Shown: one piece after another, positions 31,468 to 41,700 of the stretch | Layout: every line of letters starts with the position of its first letter | Numbering within the stretch: position 1 is the first letter of the stretch | Assembly: GCA_964604675.1 (NCBI GenBank) | Contig: CAZSAT010000002.1 | Coordinates: 1-64,000 of the forward strand | Direction of reading: 5' to 3' | Source: CAZSAT01 sp964604675 | GTDB lineage: Bacteria; Myxococcota_A; UBA796; CAJQPC01 | Length of the DNA: 64,000 bases | The notes under the pieces: model-generated | Seen by the model: the letters and a program-made list of their open reading frames with translations, nothing else | Databases searched by the model: none | What the model was told of the DNA's origin: nothing | Made by a program: the position numbers and the translations under genes

Positions 31468-32478
31468 TCAGGGCAGCAGCACGGCGCGGCCTCGACGACC
31501 GCCTGCGAGCAACCGCCGCTGGGCGGCGTCGGCCTCGGACAGCGGCAGGCGTTCCTCGACGATGTCGACGAAGGGCTCGCGCGCGTGCTCGGCCAACACC
31601 TCCGCCATGTCCCGTGCTGTGGCGCCACCGGGGCCCAGCACCCGCAAGGCCATCACGACCACCAGCCCGAGGTTGAGCTGCGCGCGCTCGTCGGTGACGT
31701 TGCCGACCACGCTCACGCGGCCGCCCACCCGCAGCGATCGCAGCGCTGCGTTGAAGGTCGGCGCGCCCACGCAGTCCAGCGCGAGATCGACCTTGGGGGC
31801 CTGCTTGTGGAAGCGGTTGTCGCTGGACACCAGGACCTGCGTGGCGCCAAGGGACCGCAGGCGTTCCGTGTGGCGCGGGTCGCGGACCACCGCCACGACC
31901 TCCGAAGCGCGCCGGGCGGCGATCTGCACCGCGGCTTCGCCCACCCCGCCGTTGGCGCCGGTGATCAGCACCGACTCGCCGCGGGTGAGCTCGCCGGCGG
32001 TCACCAGCCCGCGCCACGCGGTGCCGAAGGTGCAGTGCAGCACCGCCGCGAGGCCAGCGTCCATCGCGGGGTCGGCGCGGTAGAAGGCGGACTCCGGCGC
32101 CACCACCCATCCCGAGTAGGTGCCGTCGGCGGTCAGCCCGAACACGTGGGCGGCGCGCAGGCAGTTGGACGTCTCGCCACGCTGGCAGGCGTCGCAGCGC
32201 CCGCAGGCGTCGCGGTGCAGGGTCGCGACCCGGTCCCCGATCGCGAAGGTCCTGGCCGTCGGTCCGAGAGCAACCACGTGGCCCACGCCCTCGTGCCCTG
32301 GAACGACCGGCAGACGGAGGAAGGGGATGCGGCCCCCGCGATCGATCAGGTCGCGGTGGCAGATCCCGCTCGCTTCGACCTGCACGAGCACCTGGTCGCG
32401 CTGCGGGACGGGTGGGTCGGCGTCGACCGCGACGAGGTCGTCGTGCCAGCCCTTCTCGTGGAGCTCGATTCGGTTCAT
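31468..32478 (-). CDS. Zinc-dependent alcohol dehydrogenase
   Basis: 336 residues of the medium-chain dehydrogenase family. Catalytic zinc ligands are in GICHRD near residue 38 and GHEGVG near 61. Structural-zinc cysteines are CGRCDACQRGETSNC around residues 92 to 106. The NAD(P)-binding loop is ITGANGGVGEAAVQIA near 170. Substrate cannot be told; quinone-reductase-like and alcohol-dehydrogenase-like subgroups share this layout. It is divergent from the TetR gene across 76 bases that hold the TetR operator, so it may also be controlled by that regulator. Confidence 0.9.
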   Translation of the reverse strand: MNRIELHEKGWHDDLVAVDADPPVPQRDQVLVQVEASGICHRDLIDRGGRIPFLRLPVVPGHEGVGHVVALGPTARTFAIGDRVATLHRDACGRCDACQRGETSNCLRAAHVFGLTADGTYSGWVVAPESAFYRADPAMDAGLAAVLHCTFGTAWRGLVTAGELTRGESVLITGANGGVGEAAVQIAARRASEVVAVVRDPRHTERLRSLGATQVLVSSDNRFHKQAPKVDLALDCVGAPTFNAALRSLRVGGRVSVVGNVTDERAQLNLGLVVVMALRVLGPGGATARDMAEVLAEHAREPFVDIVEERLPLSEADAAQRRLLAGGRRGRAVLLP

Positions 32479-32531
32479 GGGAGTCCGTAGCGTTGCAGCG
32501 GCCGACGCGCTTGACGTGCCGGTTCAAGCAT

Positions 32532-32553
32532 AGTAAGTATCCACTCACTTACT
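32532..32553. promoter_or_regulatory. Probable TetR operator (inverted repeat)
   Basis: AGTAAGT (32532..32538) and ACTTACT (32547..32553) are perfect inverted repeats spaced by eight bases, ending one base before the TetR ATG. Repeats of this ACTTACT type are common operators for AcrR-like repressors. Binding there would block the start of the TetR-efflux operon and could also influence the divergent dehydrogenase. Confidence 0.7.
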
Positions 32554-32554
32554 T

Positions 32555-33121
32555 ATGAGCCGACCCCGCGAGACCACCGACGCGCAGCTCCTGGAGGCCG
32601 CTCGTGCGTGCTTCCTGGAGCGCGGTCCCCGTGTGTCCACCCAGGTCGTCGCCCAGGCGGCTGGGGTGTCGCAGGCCACGCTCTTCAAGCGCTTCGGCAC
32701 CAAGGAAGAGCTGCTGCTGGCGGCCATGCGTCCCCAGGAGCCGGTGATCATCCGCCAGCTCGATCTCGAGCGGCCTGCGCGCGAGCAGCTCGAGGCGCTG
32801 CTCAGCGAGATGACCGCCTTCTTCTTCAGCATGCTGCCGCGGCTCGCGGTGCTCAAGGCGGCCGGGGTCGAGCCGGGGTGCCTGTTCCGCGACGAGGAGC
32901 CGCCGCCGATCCGTGCCCGGCGCCTGCTCACCGCGTGGCTCGCCGAGCTCCACGCTGCCGGTCGGGTGCGCGTGCCCGACCCCGGCTCCGTCGCCCTCGC
33001 TCTGATCGGCTCCGTCTCCACACCGGCAATGCGCGCCTTCCTGTTCGGGGAGGAGCCCCCCGACCCGAGCACCTACGCGGCGTCTGTCGTCGACCTCTTC
33101 TGGGAGGGCATGAAGCCTTGA
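32555..33121 (+). CDS. TetR/AcrR-family repressor
   Basis: 188 residues. The N-terminal helix-turn-helix is typical: AQLLEAARACFLERGPRVSTQVVAQAAGVSQATLFKRFGTKEELLLAAM (Q-A-A-G-V-S turn, FGTKEEL). The C-terminal part is a ligand-binding domain. It is the first gene of an operon with an outer-membrane factor, a membrane fusion protein and an RND pump. An inverted repeat that overlaps its start suggests autorepression, relieved by a pump substrate. Confidence 0.92.
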   Translation: MSRPRETTDAQLLEAARACFLERGPRVSTQVVAQAAGVSQATLFKRFGTKEELLLAAMRPQEPVIIRQLDLERPAREQLEALLSEMTAFFFSMLPRLAVLKAAGVEPGCLFRDEEPPPIRARRLLTAWLAELHAAGRVRVPDPGSVALALIGSVSTPAMRAFLFGEEPPDPSTYAASVVDLFWEGMKP

Positions 33122-34449
33122 TCCTCCTCTTCGCCTCGGCGCTGGCCGCCGACTTCGATCCCGTGGCGCTCGCCGGGCCGGCCTACTCCACGGGAGATCC
33201 CTCCGCGGTCACCGCCGGCTGGATGGACCCCGCGGTGCGCCCGCTCATCGACGAAGCCCTCACCAGCAACCACGATCTGGCAGCCGTCCGCGAGGCGGCC
33301 GAGGTCGCTCGGCAGGCCGCTGCGGGGGCTCGGTCGGTGCTGCTCCCGGGCGCGAGCCTCGACGGGGCCTGGTCCACGTCCAACACGGCGTCGCTCACCG
33401 CGCAGGGCTTCCAGACCCAGGGCCTGCCCGACACCTACCAGTCCGCCAGCCTGAGCCTCGGGGCCACCTGGCTGGTCGACGTGTTCGGTGGCGCTCGCCT
33501 GTCCTGGCGCGCCTCGCGCTGGGACGCCGAGGCCGCACGAGGCGACCTCCAGGCCGCGGAGCTGTCGGTGGCCAGCGGGGTGGCGGGCGCCTGGTACGAC
33601 CTGCTCGCCGCGCGTGAGCAAGAAGCGATCGCAGAACGGCGGGTCGCGGCCTCCGACGAGCTGCTGGAGCTCGTCGAGCTGCGCTACGAGCGCGGGGACG
33701 CCAGCGCGCTCGAGCTGCTCCAGCAGCGGCAGGAGGCGGCCTCCACCCGCACGTCGCTGCCGTCGGCGCAGCTCGCGGTGCGAGCCTCGGAGACCGTGGT
33801 GGCGGTGCTGGTGGGCCGAAGCCCGACGGACCCGGTGCCCAGCGCGGCTTCGCTCCCCGATCTCGGTGGTGCGCCGAGCGTCGGCGCGCCAGCCGACCTG
33901 GTGGACGCGCGTCCGGATCTCCGCGCCGCCCAGGCCGACCTCGAGGCGGCGGAGGCCCGCCAGCGGGCGGCCAGCCGGGCGTTTGCGCCGACCATCGCGG
34001 CGTCGGCGTTCACGGGACAGACCGGCAGGTACTTCGACGACTGGAGCACCACGGAGTCCTGGACCGTGGGCGCCAGCGCGAGCCTGCCGCTCTTCTCGGG
34101 TGGCGCGAACCTCGCTGGCTTCCAGGCCGCTCGCGCCGCCACCAGCGCGTCGGAGCACGCGATGGCCTCGGCCTTCCTGTCCGCGGTGCAGGACGTCGAG
34201 ATCGCCCTGGCCAGCGAAGCCCAGACCCGCGCCACCGCGAGCGCGGCGGCCACCCAGCTCCAGGCCGCTCAGCTCGCCTTCGACGAGGCCCGTCGGCAGT
34301 ACGCCGACGGCCTCACCTCCTACCTGACCGTGCTCTCCACCCACCAGGCCCTCCGTGGTGCCGAGCTGACGGACCTGTCGGCGCGGCGCGACGTGCTCTC
34401 GGCCCGCATCAGCCTGCTCGACGCCCTCGGCGCGGGCCTGACGGAGTGA
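33118..34449 (+). CDS. TolC/NodT-family outer-membrane efflux protein
   Basis: 443 residues. The TTG start overlaps the TetR stop as TTGA, with GGGAGGG upstream. The N-terminus LILLFASALAADFDP is a signal peptide. The body holds two long repeats with the usual coiled-coil pattern: NHDLAAVREAAEVARQAAAGARSVLLPGASL and RPDLRAAQADLEAAEARQRAASRAFAPTIAAS, with TLSLPLFSGG-like ASLPLFSGG near residue 325. It forms the trimeric channel of the tripartite pump. No lipobox cysteine, unlike classical NodT lipoproteins. Confidence 0.92.
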   Translation: MILLFASALAADFDPVALAGPAYSTGDPSAVTAGWMDPAVRPLIDEALTSNHDLAAVREAAEVARQAAAGARSVLLPGASLDGAWSTSNTASLTAQGFQTQGLPDTYQSASLSLGATWLVDVFGGARLSWRASRWDAEAARGDLQAAELSVASGVAGAWYDLLAAREQEAIAERRVAASDELLELVELRYERGDASALELLQQRQEAASTRTSLPSAQLAVRASETVVAVLVGRSPTDPVPSAASLPDLGGAPSVGAPADLVDARPDLRAAQADLEAAEARQRAASRAFAPTIAASAFTGQTGRYFDDWSTTESWTVGASASLPLFSGGANLAGFQAARAATSASEHAMASAFLSAVQDVEIALASEAQTRATASAAATQLQAAQLAFDEARRQYADGLTSYLTVLSTHQALRGAELTDLSARRDVLSARISLLDALGAGLTE

Positions 34450-35564
34450 CCCCCGTGAACCCCACCTTGGCCAAGCGCCTCCTCCCCATCCCGCTCTTCG
34501 GCGCCGGCGTGCTCGGCATGCTGGGCCTGTCGAGCCTCGGTCGGACCGCCGAGCGCGGCGACGCCGAGGCGCAGTCGCTGCCCGTGCGCGTGGTGCAGGT
34601 CGAGCAGCAAGAGGTGCCGTCGCGGATCGCCGCCACCGGCACCACCCAGGCCGCCCGCCAGGTCACGTTGGTGCCTCAGGTCGCGGGCGCGGTGGTCGAG
34701 GTGTCCCCCGAGCTGATGCCTGGCGGCCGCTTCGAGCGCGGCGAGGTGCTCGCGCGGATCGATGCTACGCCCTACCGGGCAGCCCTCGCGTCGGCCGAGG
34801 CCACCCTGGCCAGGGCGGAGCTGGCCTTGAAGCTCGAGGAAGGTCGGGTCGAGACCGCGCTCCGGGAGTGGGAGCTGCTCGGGAAGGAGGGCACGAGCAC
34901 CACGCTCGCCTCGCGCGAGCTGCACCTGGCGGCCGCCAGGGCCGACGTGGCCGCAGCCAGCGCCGGTGTCGACAAGGCGCGCTCGGACCTCGGGCACACC
35001 GCGCTGCGGGCGCCCTTCGCCGCCATCGTCACCAGCGAGTCGCTCGAGCTCGGTCAGGTGGTCGGCGGAGGCGCCGTGGCGACTCTCGTCGGAACCGACG
35101 CCCTCTGGGTCCCGGTGGCGGTGCCGGTCGAGCGTCTGGCGGACCTCGAGCTGCCCGGCAGTGCCGCTCAGGTCACCCACGAGCTCGGCGATCAGTCGGT
35201 GACCGTGCGCGGCAGGGCGCTGCACGTGAACGGGGTGCTGGACCCGGCCACGCGCACTGCGAGCGTGCTCGTCGAGGTGGCGCAGCCCTACGACGCGGAA
35301 CTGCCGCTCTTGCCCGGCGCGCTCGTCAACGTCGTGCTGGAGGGCCGCTCGGTGCACGACGCGACGTCGATTCCGCGCGTGGCCCTCCATGGTGGCGACA
35401 CCGTCTGGGTGGCCGACGGCGGTGTGCTGGGCGCCCGGGCGGTCGCCACGCTCTGGGGCGACGTCGAGTCGGTCGCCGTGCGCGGGCTCGCCGCCGGCGA
35501 TCAGGTCGTGGTGTCGCACCTGGCGCTGCCCGTGGAAGGCACGCCGGTGCAGGTCGTGCCGTGA
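34446..35564 (+). CDS. RND efflux membrane fusion (periplasmic adaptor) protein
   Basis: 372 residues. One membrane anchor near residues 14 to 32. The lipoyl-like first half appears as VPSRIAATGTTQAARQVTLVPQVAGAVVEV and the second half as LRAPFAAIVTSESLELGQVVGGG, with a coiled-coil hairpin between (residues 110 to 180). Beta-barrel and membrane-proximal domains follow. It links the pump to the outer-membrane channel. GTG start overlaps the previous stop as GTGA; GTG at 34455 is an alternative. Confidence 0.92.
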   Translation: MTPVNPTLAKRLLPIPLFGAGVLGMLGLSSLGRTAERGDAEAQSLPVRVVQVEQQEVPSRIAATGTTQAARQVTLVPQVAGAVVEVSPELMPGGRFERGEVLARIDATPYRAALASAEATLARAELALKLEEGRVETALREWELLGKEGTSTTLASRELHLAAARADVAAASAGVDKARSDLGHTALRAPFAAIVTSESLELGQVVGGGAVATLVGTDALWVPVAVPVERLADLELPGSAAQVTHELGDQSVTVRGRALHVNGVLDPATRTASVLVEVAQPYDAELPLLPGALVNVVLEGRSVHDATSIPRVALHGGDTVWVADGGVLGARAVATLWGDVESVAVRGLAAGDQVVVSHLALPVEGTPVQVVP

Positions 35565-38500
35565 AGGGCCCCATCGCGTGGATGGCCCGCAACAGCGTGG
35601 CCGCCAACCTCCTGATGGTCATGATCCTGCTGGCGGGGGCCATGGGCCTCACCCAGGTGAAGCAGGAGGTCTTCCCCGAGTTCGAGCTCGACCTGGTGTC
35701 GGTGGGCGTGGTGTACCCCGGGGCGAGCCCGGACGAGGTGGAGCAGGGGATCGTGCTCGCCATCGAGGAGGCGGTGCGCTCGATCGACGGCGTCAAGCGC
35801 GTCACCTCGACCGCCGCGGAGGGGGCGGCCGGCGTGTCGGTCGAGCTCCAGCTCGGCGTCGACCGCGACAAGGTGCTCGCCGACGTGAAGACGGCCGTCG
35901 ATCGCATCCAGACCTTCCCGGAAGACGCCGAGCGTCCGTCGGTCGAGCTGGCGGCCCGCAACAGCACCGTGGTGAGCGTGATCCTGGCGGGTGACCAGCC
36001 GCTGTCCACCCTGGAGGCGCTCGCCGAACGTGTGCGCCAGGACCTGCTGGAGAGCGAGGACATCTCCCAGGTGGAGGTGACGGGCGTTCCGCCGCTCGAG
36101 GTGGCGGTGGAGGTCTCGCGCGAGAAGCTCGAGGGGCTCGGGCTCACGCTCGGCGACATCGCGCAGCGCATCGGCGCGGCTTCCCTGGAGCTGCCGGGCG
36201 GCGGGCTGGACACGGATCAGGGCGAGGTGCTGCTGCGCGTGTCGGACCGCCGGCTCTCGGGCGCGGCCTTCGAAGAGCTGGTCATCGCCACCACCCCCGA
36301 CGGTGCGAAGGTGCTCTTGTCGGACGTGGCCACGGTGACCGACGGCTACGAAGACAACCACCAGGCCCACTTCTACGAAGGCGAGCGTGCGGTCCGCGTG
36401 GTGGCCTACCGGACCGGCGACGAGGCCGCGACGTCCGTGAGCGATGCGGTGCACGCCACGGTCGATCGCCTGAAGACCGAGCTCCCCCCCAGCGTGACCG
36501 TGGCGATCTGGGACGACGACTCCGAGATGCTCCGGGCGCGCATCGACCTCCTGGTCCGCAACGCGCGGCTCGGCCTCGTGCTGGTGCTGGTCATCCTCGC
36601 GCTCTTCCTGGCGCCACGGCTGGCCTTCTGGGTGTCGCTCGGCATCCCGATCAGCTTCATGGGCGCTTTCTTGGTGATGCCCTCGATGGACCTGTCCATC
36701 AACATGATCACGCTCTTCGCGCTGATCATCACGCTCGGCATGGTGGTCGACGACGCGATCGTGGTGGGCGAGAACGCCTACGAGAAGATGCAGGGCGGCA
36801 CGGACCGCATGACTGCGGCGGTGGAGGGCGCGCAGGAGATGGCCGTGCCGGTCTCCTTCGCCATCCTCACCACCGCGGCTGCCTTCGCCCCCATGTTCTT
36901 CGTGCCCGGGGTCATGGGGAAGATCTTCCGGCTCTTCCCGGCGATGGTCATCGCGGTGCTGCTCTTCTCGTTGCTCGAGAGCTTCTTCGTGTTGCCCGCC
37001 CACCTGGCGCACATGAAGGATCGGCCGCCGGGCCCCCTGCTACGGCCCCTCGAGAAGGCCCGAGCGTTCGTGGCCGGTCACCTCGAGCGCTTCATTGCGG
37101 GGCCCTACCTGAAGGTGCTGACCACGCTGCTGAGCTGGCGCTACGCCACGATGGCTGGCTCCCTGTCGCTCTTCCTGTTGTCGGTCGGGGTCGTTCGCGG
37201 CGGCGTGCTTCCCTTCAACTTCTTCCCGAAGCTGGAAGGCGACGTGGTCACGGTCACGGCCAGGCTGCCCTATGGCTCGGCCCCCGAGCGCACGATGGAC
37301 GCGCGGGTGGTGCTGGAGGAGAGCCTGCAGCAGGCCATCGACCACTTCGGCGAGGAACACGTCACGGGGGTGTACACGCGCGTCGGCGAAGCGGGCGGGG
37401 GCGGCTTCGGCAACCCCGAGCAGACCGGCGCGAACCTGTTGTCGGTCGAGGTCGAGCTGGTGCCGAGCGACGAGCGCGCGTTCTCCAGCCAGGACTTCCG
37501 AGGCATCTGGAGCGACGCCACCCCGGCCATGGTGGGTGTGGACGCGGTGAGCTTCAACAGCGCGGCCGGGCCGGGTGCCGGGGCGGCGGTGGCCGTGCGG
37601 CTGTCCCACAGCGACACCGAGGTGCTCGCCCGGGCGAGCGAGGAGCTCGCCGCGGAGATGAGAGCCTACGCCGACCTGACCGACGTCGAGAACTCGTGGG
37701 CGGCGGGCAAGCCCCAGCTCGACTTCCACCTGCGGCCGGAAGCCCAGGCGCTCGGGCTCACGAGCCTCGAGGTGGGCCGCCAGCTCCGGAACGCGTTCTT
37801 CGGAGCGGAGGCCGTGCGCGAGCAGCGCGGTCGGAGGGAGCTCAAGGTGATGGTGCGCCTGCCCGAGTCCCAGCGGCGCAGCGAGCACGATCTGGATCAG
37901 CTGCGCATCCGCACGCCCGCGGGCGGCTACGTCCCGCTGGCGTACGTCGCAGACCTGGAGCGGGGGCGCTCGCCCACGGCCATCAAGCGGCAGAAGGGCC
38001 GCCGGACCGTGGACGTGTCCGGTGAGCTGGCCCCCGGCGTGGTGGCCAGCGGCCCCGTCGTGACGTCGGTGACCGAGGAGCNNNNNNNNNNCTCCCGAGC
38101 CTGATCGGCAAGCACCCTGGGCTCTCGGCCGAGCTGGTCGGCGCGGAGGAGGAGCGTCGCGAGAGCTTTGCTGCCCTCGGCCGGAACTACGTCCTCGCCC
38201 TGCTGGCGGTGTTCACCCTGCTGGCCATTCCGTTCCGCAGCTACGTGCAGCCGCTCATCGTCATGTCCACCATCCCGTTCGGCTTCGTCGGGGCGGTCGG
38301 AGGGCACCTGATCATGGGCTACGAGCTCAGCCTGATCAGCATGTTCGGGATCATCGCGTTGTCGGGCGTGGTCGTGAACGACAGCCTCGTGCTGATCGAC
38401 TCCGCCAACCGCTACCGACGCAGCGGGATGGGCGCCGAGGCCGCCATCGTCGCGGCCAGCCAGCGGCGGTTCCGGCCCATCCTGCTCACCAGCCTGACCA

Positions 38501-38706
38501 CCTTCTTCGGCCTGATGCCGATGATCTTCGAGAGCTCGGTGCAGGCCCGCTTCCTGGTTCCGATGGCCATCTCCCTCGGATTCGGGGTACTCTTCGCCAC
38601 GGTGGTCGTCCTCCTGGTAGTGCCGGTGCTCTACCTCGCGGTCGAAGATGCAGGTCGGATTCCCTCGCTCGCGAAGTCCAGGCTCGCGAGGCTGCTGCCG
38701 GTGTAG
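35561..38706 (+). CDS. RND multidrug efflux pump (contains an assembly gap)
   Basis: About 1050 residues of the AcrB/MexB (HAE1) class. The start WMARNSVAANLLMVMILLAGAMG is the first membrane helix. LITLGMVVDDAIVVGENAYEKMQ-like sequence (GMVVDDAIVVGEN near residue 395) carries the two proton-relay aspartates. Porter domains and twelve helices are present, with IALSGVVVNDSLVLID near residue 940 in the second half. A ten-N gap at 38082..38091 cuts it. Frames left and right of the gap differ by one, so the real gap must have length 2 mod 3; with a few residues missing (about 11 to 14 bases) the two parts make one gene. GTG start overlaps the adaptor stop as GTGA. Confidence 0.9.
38082..38091. 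other. Assembly gap (ten Ns) in the RND pump gene
   Basis: Ten Ns interrupt the RND gene. Codons to the left and right are in different frames if the gap is taken literally as ten bases, which shows that the count is a placeholder. Confidence 0.99.
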
Positions 38707-38709
38707 ACT
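38704..38709 (+). promoter_or_regulatory. -10-like hexamer TAGACT whose TAG is the RND stop codon
   Basis: TAGACT begins with the stop codon of the RND pump (38704..38706) and ends six bases before the GTG of the kinase gene. So termination of one gene and the promoter-like element of the next share bases. The same arrangement is found at 61893. Confidence 0.5.
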
Positions 38710-38715
38710 GCCTCG

Positions 38716-41700
38716 GTGGCAGGCATGACGCCCACATCCGCCAGCCAAGGACTCCTGGAAGCGGGTCGCCGTTCGCTGGCTCGACGCGACCACCTCCGCG
38801 CGGAGTCCCTGCTCTTACGCGCTGCGAGTGCGCTCGAGGCGGAGGGCTGCCATGCCGAGGCCGTCTATGCATGGCTCGGGCTCGCCGACAGCGCCCACGA
38901 TCGCGGTGCCGAGCGGCTCGTCACGCGCCACCTGACGCGGGCGCTTCGGGCGCTCGAACACGTGGACGACGTGAGCCTGCACATCCGGGTGCTGGTGAAG
39001 CGCGGGAGCGCTCAGGGGCAGCTCGGCGACTTCGAACAGGGCATGGCGTCGGTCGGGCGTGCCATCGAGCTGGCCCGCAAGCATCGCCGCCGGAAGCTCT
39101 TGGTGGAGGCGCTGGCCGCGGCGGGGCGCCTGTGCCGGGACGCTGGGCGGCTGCGCAAGGCGCTGCGCTTCCTCGAGGAGGCCTGTGGGCTCACCCGTGC
39201 GACCGACGGCCGCATCGGCGCCATCGCGGCCATCAACCTCGCCGAGGTGTATCGGATGTGGCGTCGCTTCGACGAAGCGATGGCGCTCTACCGGGGCTTC
39301 TATGGCTTGGACGAGCTGAAGATCGCCCTCGCGGCACGGCTCGGTGCCGGGCAGGTCGCGCTGTCGCAAGGCGACTACGACTCGGCGCGCGAGCTGTTCG
39401 GGCATGTGCGGCGCGAGGCGATGCGTGCCGAGCTCAACGGCCTGCGGACCGAGGCGGAAGCGCTCTTGCTGCCGTGCCACGAAGCGGCTGGCGACGTCGC
39501 GGCCTGGACGCAGGCCTTCGAGCACTGCCACCGCCACCTCACCCAACAGCGGCTCTACCTCCGCAGCTGCGGGTGGGGGCTGGACCTCTCCGGACGCATC
39601 GCCGAGTCGGTGGGCAGTCGGGAGGGCCGGGAACGAGCTGCGCGTGCCTGGAGCCTCGCGCTCGACGTGTGGCGGCGCGGTGGCGCGGAGAGCTACGCGG
39701 CCTCCACCCGGCGCAGCCTGCAGGCCCTCGCGCCCCACCGGCTTCCCATCCCGCTGGAGTCGATGGAGGTCCGGCACGTGCTCGCCGAGGGCGGCATGGC
39801 GAAGATCTGGCTGGCCCAGGATCGCCGCTCGGGGACGTGGCTCGCCCTGAAGGTGCTCGACGCGGCTCGCCTGCACCGTCCGGAGCTGCGCGAGGCCGTC
39901 GCTCGGGAGGTCCGCGTCATCGCGGGCTTGGACCACCAGCACCTGGCGCGTGTCATCGATCACGGCACCATCCCCGAGGCCGCTGCCCTGTTGTCGGGCG
40001 ACCAGCTGCCCGAAGGCTCCCCGTACCTGCTGCTCGACCTGGCCCACGGCGGCAACCTGGAGCCGGCCTGCGGGCACGTCACCTGGAGCCAGGCGCGCAC
40101 CGTGCTCGACCAGCTGCTCGGCGCGCTGGCCTTCGCGCACGCCAACGGCCTCGTGCACCTGGACGTCAAGCCGGCAAACGTGCTGCTCCAGCGTCCGCTG
40201 CGGTCGGCGGCGGTGCATGTGCTCCTGGCCGACTTCGGGCTGGCCAACGCCATCGGAACCTCGGACCACGAAGGCCGGGTGGCGGGCACGCCAGGGTTCA
40301 TGGCGCCGGAGCAGCTCCTGGGCCGCAGCCGGGACTTCGGACCGTGGACGGACCTCTACGCCGTCGGCTGCATGGCCTGGGCACTGTGCACCGGCGACCC
40401 ACCGTTTCCCGCCGAGGTGCCCTCGGGGCCGCTGCGGCTCACCCTGCCGGACTTCACGCCCGCCATGGTGGTGCCAGCGGGCACGGAGCGTTGGCTCCGG
40501 CGCTTGCTCGCTGCCGCTCCGGCCGATCGCTACCGCTGCGCTGCCGATGCGCTGGCGGAGCTGCGCGACCTCGAGGGCATCGCCGACGAAACCTGGAGCG
40601 ACCTGCCCGTGGAACACCAGGCCACGCCGCCGACGTGGACGATGGGCAGCTCCATCCTGACCCTCAACGGTGGGGTTCCTTCGACGAGCGAGATGCCCGC
40701 CATCCGGGGGCTGTCGTTGCTGCGAACCGCCACCGTCCCTGACGACTGGCGTGGACGGGCGCCCGCGCCCACGGCCGGCGTGTTGACCGCAGGTCGTCGG
40801 CTGTTCGGACTCCGCCGTCCGCCGATGGTGGGCCGCGAGCGCGAGCGGGACCTGCTCTGGGAGGAGCTCAAGATCACGGCGCGCGTCCGGAAGCCGCGGG
40901 TGGTGGTCCTCCAGGGCCCCGCCGGGCTCGGCAAGCGGAGGTTGTGCGAGTGGCTGCTCACCCGGTCCGCCGAGCTGGGCGCCACCATCCCCTTGCGTGC
41001 GGTGAAGGGAGCCGACGAACCGGTGTTGGCCGCGGTGCTCGATCGGCTGGGCTGCTCCGGGCTCAGCGGCGCGGCGCTCGTGGCGCGGGTGGTGTCCGCC
41101 GTGCGCGAGCTGGGCGTCGGCCTCCCCGACATCGCGCTCGCGGCGCTGGAGGGCGGCGCGCCCCTCGAGGAACGCCAGCAGGGACTCCTGGCGCTGCTCC
41201 AGATCCTGTCGCTCGAGCGTCCTCTGGTCGTGGTGGTCGACGAGGACGTGGTGGGGCCCGAGGCGCTGGAGCTCGCCCATCGCCTGCTGTCGGCCGACGG
41301 CCTGCAGCTGCCCGTGCTCCTGGTGATGACCGTCCGCGACGACCAGGCGGGCGTGGCGTGGCAGGCGCGGCTCGCCGAGCTCGAGGAGCACGCGCAAGCC
41401 ACGCACCTCGAGCTCGAAGGGCTGCCGCAGGAAGACGTGGCCGAGCTGGTGGGCGGCCTCCTGAAGCTCGACCCGTCCCTCACGCGCTTGCTCACCCTGC
41501 GTGCCGAAGGCAACCCGAGCTTCGCGGTGGAGGTGCTCCGCGACCTCGTGGCGCGCGACCTGCTCGCGCCCGGCGACGAGGGCCACCGCCTGCGTCCCGG
41601 CGTCGCTGTCGAGCTCCCGGAGAGCTTGCGCAGCGCCTGGAGCGAACGGCTGGCCGGTGCCCTCGCGTCGGCCAACCAGGCGGAGATCGAGGGCCTCTGG

